Shown piece by piece: positions 14,417-16,189 of a stretch of DNA of 16,189 nucleotides. The notes below the pieces were generated by a model. It was given only the letters and a program-made list of their open reading frames with translations. It had not been told where the DNA came from and searched no databases. The translations under genes were made by a program, and so were the position numbers. The stretch lies in contig CADCWH010000264.1 in the NCBI GenBank assembly GCA_902806395.1, positions 1 through 16,189 of the forward strand. Direction: 5' to 3'. The DNA is from an uncultured Thermomicrobiales bacterium (GTDB taxonomy: Bacteria > Chloroflexota > Chloroflexia > Thermomicrobiales > UBA6265). Position 1 is the first letter of the stretch. Each line of letters starts with the position of its first letter.

Positions 14417-15853
14417 CTAGTCGTCCGGACGCTGGAACAGGGGAGCCAAGCTCTCCTGGGCATCCTCGAGGGCTTCCTTCGGCGACCGCTGACCACTGAT
14501 GACCGGGTTGACGATGATGTCGGCGATGCTGGTACCCATCGACGAGACACCCACCGCGGCTTCGGTGTTCGGGTACCAGTAGTCGACACCGTGTTCGATG
14601 GTCTGTTGGGCCATCGCCGCGATCAGCTCGTTCTCCTGGTACAGCGGATCATCGAGGAGCGAGCTGTAGACTGGCCACTTGCCTCCCGGTTCCGATGCGT
14701 ACAGCTTGCGCAGGTTGTCCGGTTGCATCATCCACTTGAGGAACGTCTTTGCCTCATCGGGATGCTCCGTCTGCTTGTAGATCATCCACGGGTTGGCGAA
14801 GGAGACGACGAACTGGGCCTCCGGACCGCCAGGTCCGATCAGCGGGGGAAGTACCCCCACCTTGTCGAACATGTCTGGCGCGTTTTGCCTGATGTCGTCG
14901 ATGAACCAGCCACCGCCGAACGCCATGGCCGACTGGCCCTGCTCGAAGGACTTCATCACCTCGGTGAAGGTCCAGGACGGCGTTCCTTCCGCCGCGTAGT
15001 TTTCGACCATCTCCTTCTCGAACTCGAGCGCGGCGAGATGCTCGGGCGTGTCGAAGGTCGGGTTGCCCGCTTCGTCCGCGAGGCTTCCACCGGCTTGGAA
15101 GACCAGGGTCATGTAGAACTGATCGGTGTCGTAGCTTCCCTGCTTGCCGGGCACCGCGATGCCCATGACGCCTTGGTCGGGCTTGTGCACTGCCGCCGCG
15201 GCAGCCTTCCACTCATCCCAGGTGGTCGGGACCGAGACACCCGCGGCCTCGAGGAGATCCTTTCGGTAAAAGATTCCCCGGGTATCGAGCTGCCAAGTGA
15301 TCCCAGGATTGATGCCCTGGAAGTTCCACTTCTCATGTGCCCAAGGCTTCATGTCAGCGAACGTGCCGTTCTGCTGCCACTCTTGGAAGAGGTCAGAGAT
15401 ATCGAGGGCCTGGTCCTGCGCCGCCATGTTGAAGGGGATCCCGGAATCCCCGCCACTGATGTCGGGCGGGCTTCCCGCCTGCACCGCGGAGAGGATCTTC
15501 TGGGTGTAATCGCCCCAGGCGAGTTCCCGGAAGGTGACGTGAATCTCGGGATGCGTGCGGTTGAACTCGGTGACGTTGTCCTGTAGTTGAGACATGAATG
15601 CCGGGCCGCCCCACTGCATGTCCCAGTATTCCAGCCGTACGGCGCCCTCGGCGGGTGCGAGCGTTGGTTGGGGGGTCGCACCGGCCTCCTCTTCTTCTTG
15701 CGCCGCGGTGCCGCGGACAGAGGCGAGCGTACCGATCGCCGAGGCTGAGAGGCCGAGTCCGGACCCGCGCTTCACGAGGCGGCGGCGGTCCAGTCGCTCG
15801 GTGCTCATCCGCGCGATGAGATCACGGAAGGCGTCGGAATCCTTGGTGCCCAT
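14417..15853 (-). CDS. Extracellular sugar-binding protein of the ABC transporter, Tat-type signal
   Basis: This 478-aa protein is the capture component of the uptake system. Residues 23-25 are RRR within LDRRRLVKRG, followed by a small-residue hydrophobic stretch (about 31-46) and a likely cleavage near GTAAQ at 48-52. This fits a twin-arginine signal, although the motif is not the strict SRRxFLK. An acidic, proline-rich linker (52-70) may tether the mature protein. No lipobox cysteine is visible. The mature part has the cluster-B sugar-binding-protein layout: VRLEYWDMQWGG, FNRTHPEIHVTF, GSPPDISGGDSG, TRGIFYRKDLLEAAGVSVP and ENYAAEG. Aromatic residues (WYPNTE region) could stack on sugar rings. 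The start at 15853 has GGAGGAGAG 6 nt upstream. It is the first gene of the operon. Confidence 0.92.
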   Translation of the reverse strand: MGTKDSDAFRDLIARMSTERLDRRRLVKRGSGLGLSASAIGTLASVRGTAAQEEEEAGATPQPTLAPAEGAVRLEYWDMQWGGPAFMSQLQDNVTEFNRTHPEIHVTFRELAWGDYTQKILSAVQAGSPPDISGGDSGIPFNMAAQDQALDISDLFQEWQQNGTFADMKPWAHEKWNFQGINPGITWQLDTRGIFYRKDLLEAAGVSVPTTWDEWKAAAAAVHKPDQGVMGIAVPGKQGSYDTDQFYMTLVFQAGGSLADEAGNPTFDTPEHLAALEFEKEMVENYAAEGTPSWTFTEVMKSFEQGQSAMAFGGGWFIDDIRQNAPDMFDKVGVLPPLIGPGGPEAQFVVSFANPWMIYKQTEHPDEAKTFLKWMMQPDNLRKLYASEPGGKWPVYSSLLDDPLYQENELIAAMAQQTIEHGVDYWYPNTEAAVGVSSMGTSIADIIVNPVISGQRSPKEALEDAQESLAPLFQRPDD

Positions 15854-15874
15854 CAGTGGCTCTCCTCCGATAGT

Positions 15875-15891
15875 GTCGCGTACGTCGCGAC
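15875..15891 (-). other. 5' leader hairpin just before the binding-protein ribosome binding site
   Basis: GTCGCG (15875-15880) and CGCGAC (15886-15891) with a 5-nt loop lie about 7 nt upstream of the Shine-Dalgarno sequence (15860-15868) within a leader of roughly 155 nt. It may influence translation or RNA stability. No known riboswitch architecture is recognised. Confidence 0.35.
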
Positions 15892-15975
15892 CGCAGGGTC
15901 ATCTCTGGCCTCCCGTGATCGCCCCCGCCATGAGATGGGCCGGCGCGGCACCGCGGGATGCCAACGATCGACTCC

Positions 15976-15987
15976 GCAATCGATTGC
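15976..15987. promoter_or_regulatory. LacI-type operator, distal copy
   Basis: GCAATCGATTGC is a perfect 12-bp palindrome with the central CG and flanking GCAA/TTGC half-sites typical of LacI-family operators. Its centre is 20 bp (about two helical turns) from that of the second copy at 15994-16009. Both would lie in the early transcribed region of the binding-protein gene, where a bound repressor would block polymerase. Confidence 0.7.
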
Positions 15988-15993
15988 AGCATT

Positions 15994-16009
15994 CTGCAAA
16001 CGATTGCAG
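15994..16009. promoter_or_regulatory. LacI-type operator, promoter-proximal copy
   Basis: CTGCAAACGATTGCAG is a 16-bp palindrome with a single mismatched pair near the centre and the same half-sites as the neighbouring copy. It begins about where transcription from the promoter at 16017-16045 should start. Confidence 0.75.
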
Positions 16010-16016
16010 ATGACGG

Positions 16017-16045
16017 AGTATATGGATGTGTGTAGCCCGTGTCAA
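16017..16045 (-). promoter_or_regulatory. Near-consensus sigma-70-type promoter of the sugar operon
   Basis: On the minus strand, TTGACA (16040-16045) is followed after exactly 17 bp by TATACT (16017-16022). This is a perfect -35 box and a -10 box with one change from TATAAT. The predicted start site near 16010 gives a leader of about 155 nt before the ATG at 15853. So strong a promoter suits control by a repressor, consistent with the two operators directly downstream. Confidence 0.8.
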
Positions 16046-16189
16046 CGATCAGCCTTGACACCACGGAGAAATCTGAAACCGGGTCGGGTGATCGAGCCAT
16101 CCCCGAACGAGCCAGCCCAGGGCGTCACGTCGAGGGGTGTTCTCCTCCGTGGCGCGCCGCCGGGTCCGGTCACGGTCATTGGGGAGGGG
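16046..16189. other. Right-edge region with no recognised feature
   Basis: The last 144 bp lie upstream of the operon promoter. No open frame with protein character, RNA gene or repeat is apparent. They probably belong to the intergenic space before a neighbouring gene outside the window. Confidence 0.5.

Noticed and set aside
14213..15586. Plus-strand open frame of 457 codons
   Set aside because: It is antisense to the sugar-binding protein gene and the permease start, with no protein family character.
16055..16060. Plus-strand TTGACA as a rightward promoter
   Set aside because: No -10-like hexamer lies 15-19 bp downstream; the region reads GC-rich there.

Overview
The window is about 65-70% GC by eye and reads as a chromosomal segment of a high-GC, free-living bacterium. 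The Tat-type signal of the sugar-binding protein, the style of the ABC sugar operon and the short tandem GGTGACAA repeat suggest a Chloroflexota lineage near Thermomicrobia/Sphaerobacter. That placement is inference from protein style; no marker gene is present.

Layout. Left flank (1-3764): a GNAT acetyltransferase running off the left edge on the minus strand, a divergent 77-aa zinc-ribbon protein, a plus-strand M24 (Xaa-Pro peptidase-like) protein whose metal site looks eroded, and, convergent with it, a minus-strand family I inorganic pyrophosphatase and a small unknown protein. Main block (3929-16045): seven minus-strand genes forming a carbohydrate uptake and breakdown cluster. Read in the direction of transcription they are: a Tat-type extracellular solute-binding protein, two ABC permeases (MalF and MalG types), a LacI-family regulator, a 1133-aa GH106-like (alpha-L-rhamnosidase-like) glycosidase, a 462-aa ferritin-like diiron protein, and a 702-aa TIM-barrel glycosidase-like protein.

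How it may work. The binding protein captures a glycoside or oligosaccharide outside the cell and the two permeases import it. No ATPase gene is present, so a shared MsmX/MalK-type ATPase encoded elsewhere is presumed. Neither glycosidase has a signal peptide, so cleavage should be cytoplasmic. The diiron protein lies between the two glycosidases with a strong ribosome binding site. This suggests an oxidative step acting on the imported compound or on its aglycone, but its chemistry cannot be read from the sequence.

Regulation. A near-consensus promoter (TTGACA, 17 bp, TATACT on the minus strand, 16017-16045) precedes the binding-protein gene. Two LacI-type palindromes 20 bp apart (15976-15987 and 15994-16009) lie just downstream of its predicted start site. 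The LacI gene follows the permeases in the same transcript direction, so autoregulated repression with sugar induction is the simplest reading. A perfect 16-bp-stem hairpin separates the binding-protein gene from the permeases, and a perfect 12-bp-stem hairpin lies just past the last glycosidase gene.

The least familiar items are the ferritin-like protein inside the glycoside operon, the 702-aa glycosidase-like protein, the M24 protein with missing metal ligands, and the pyrophosphatase with substituted catalytic aspartates.
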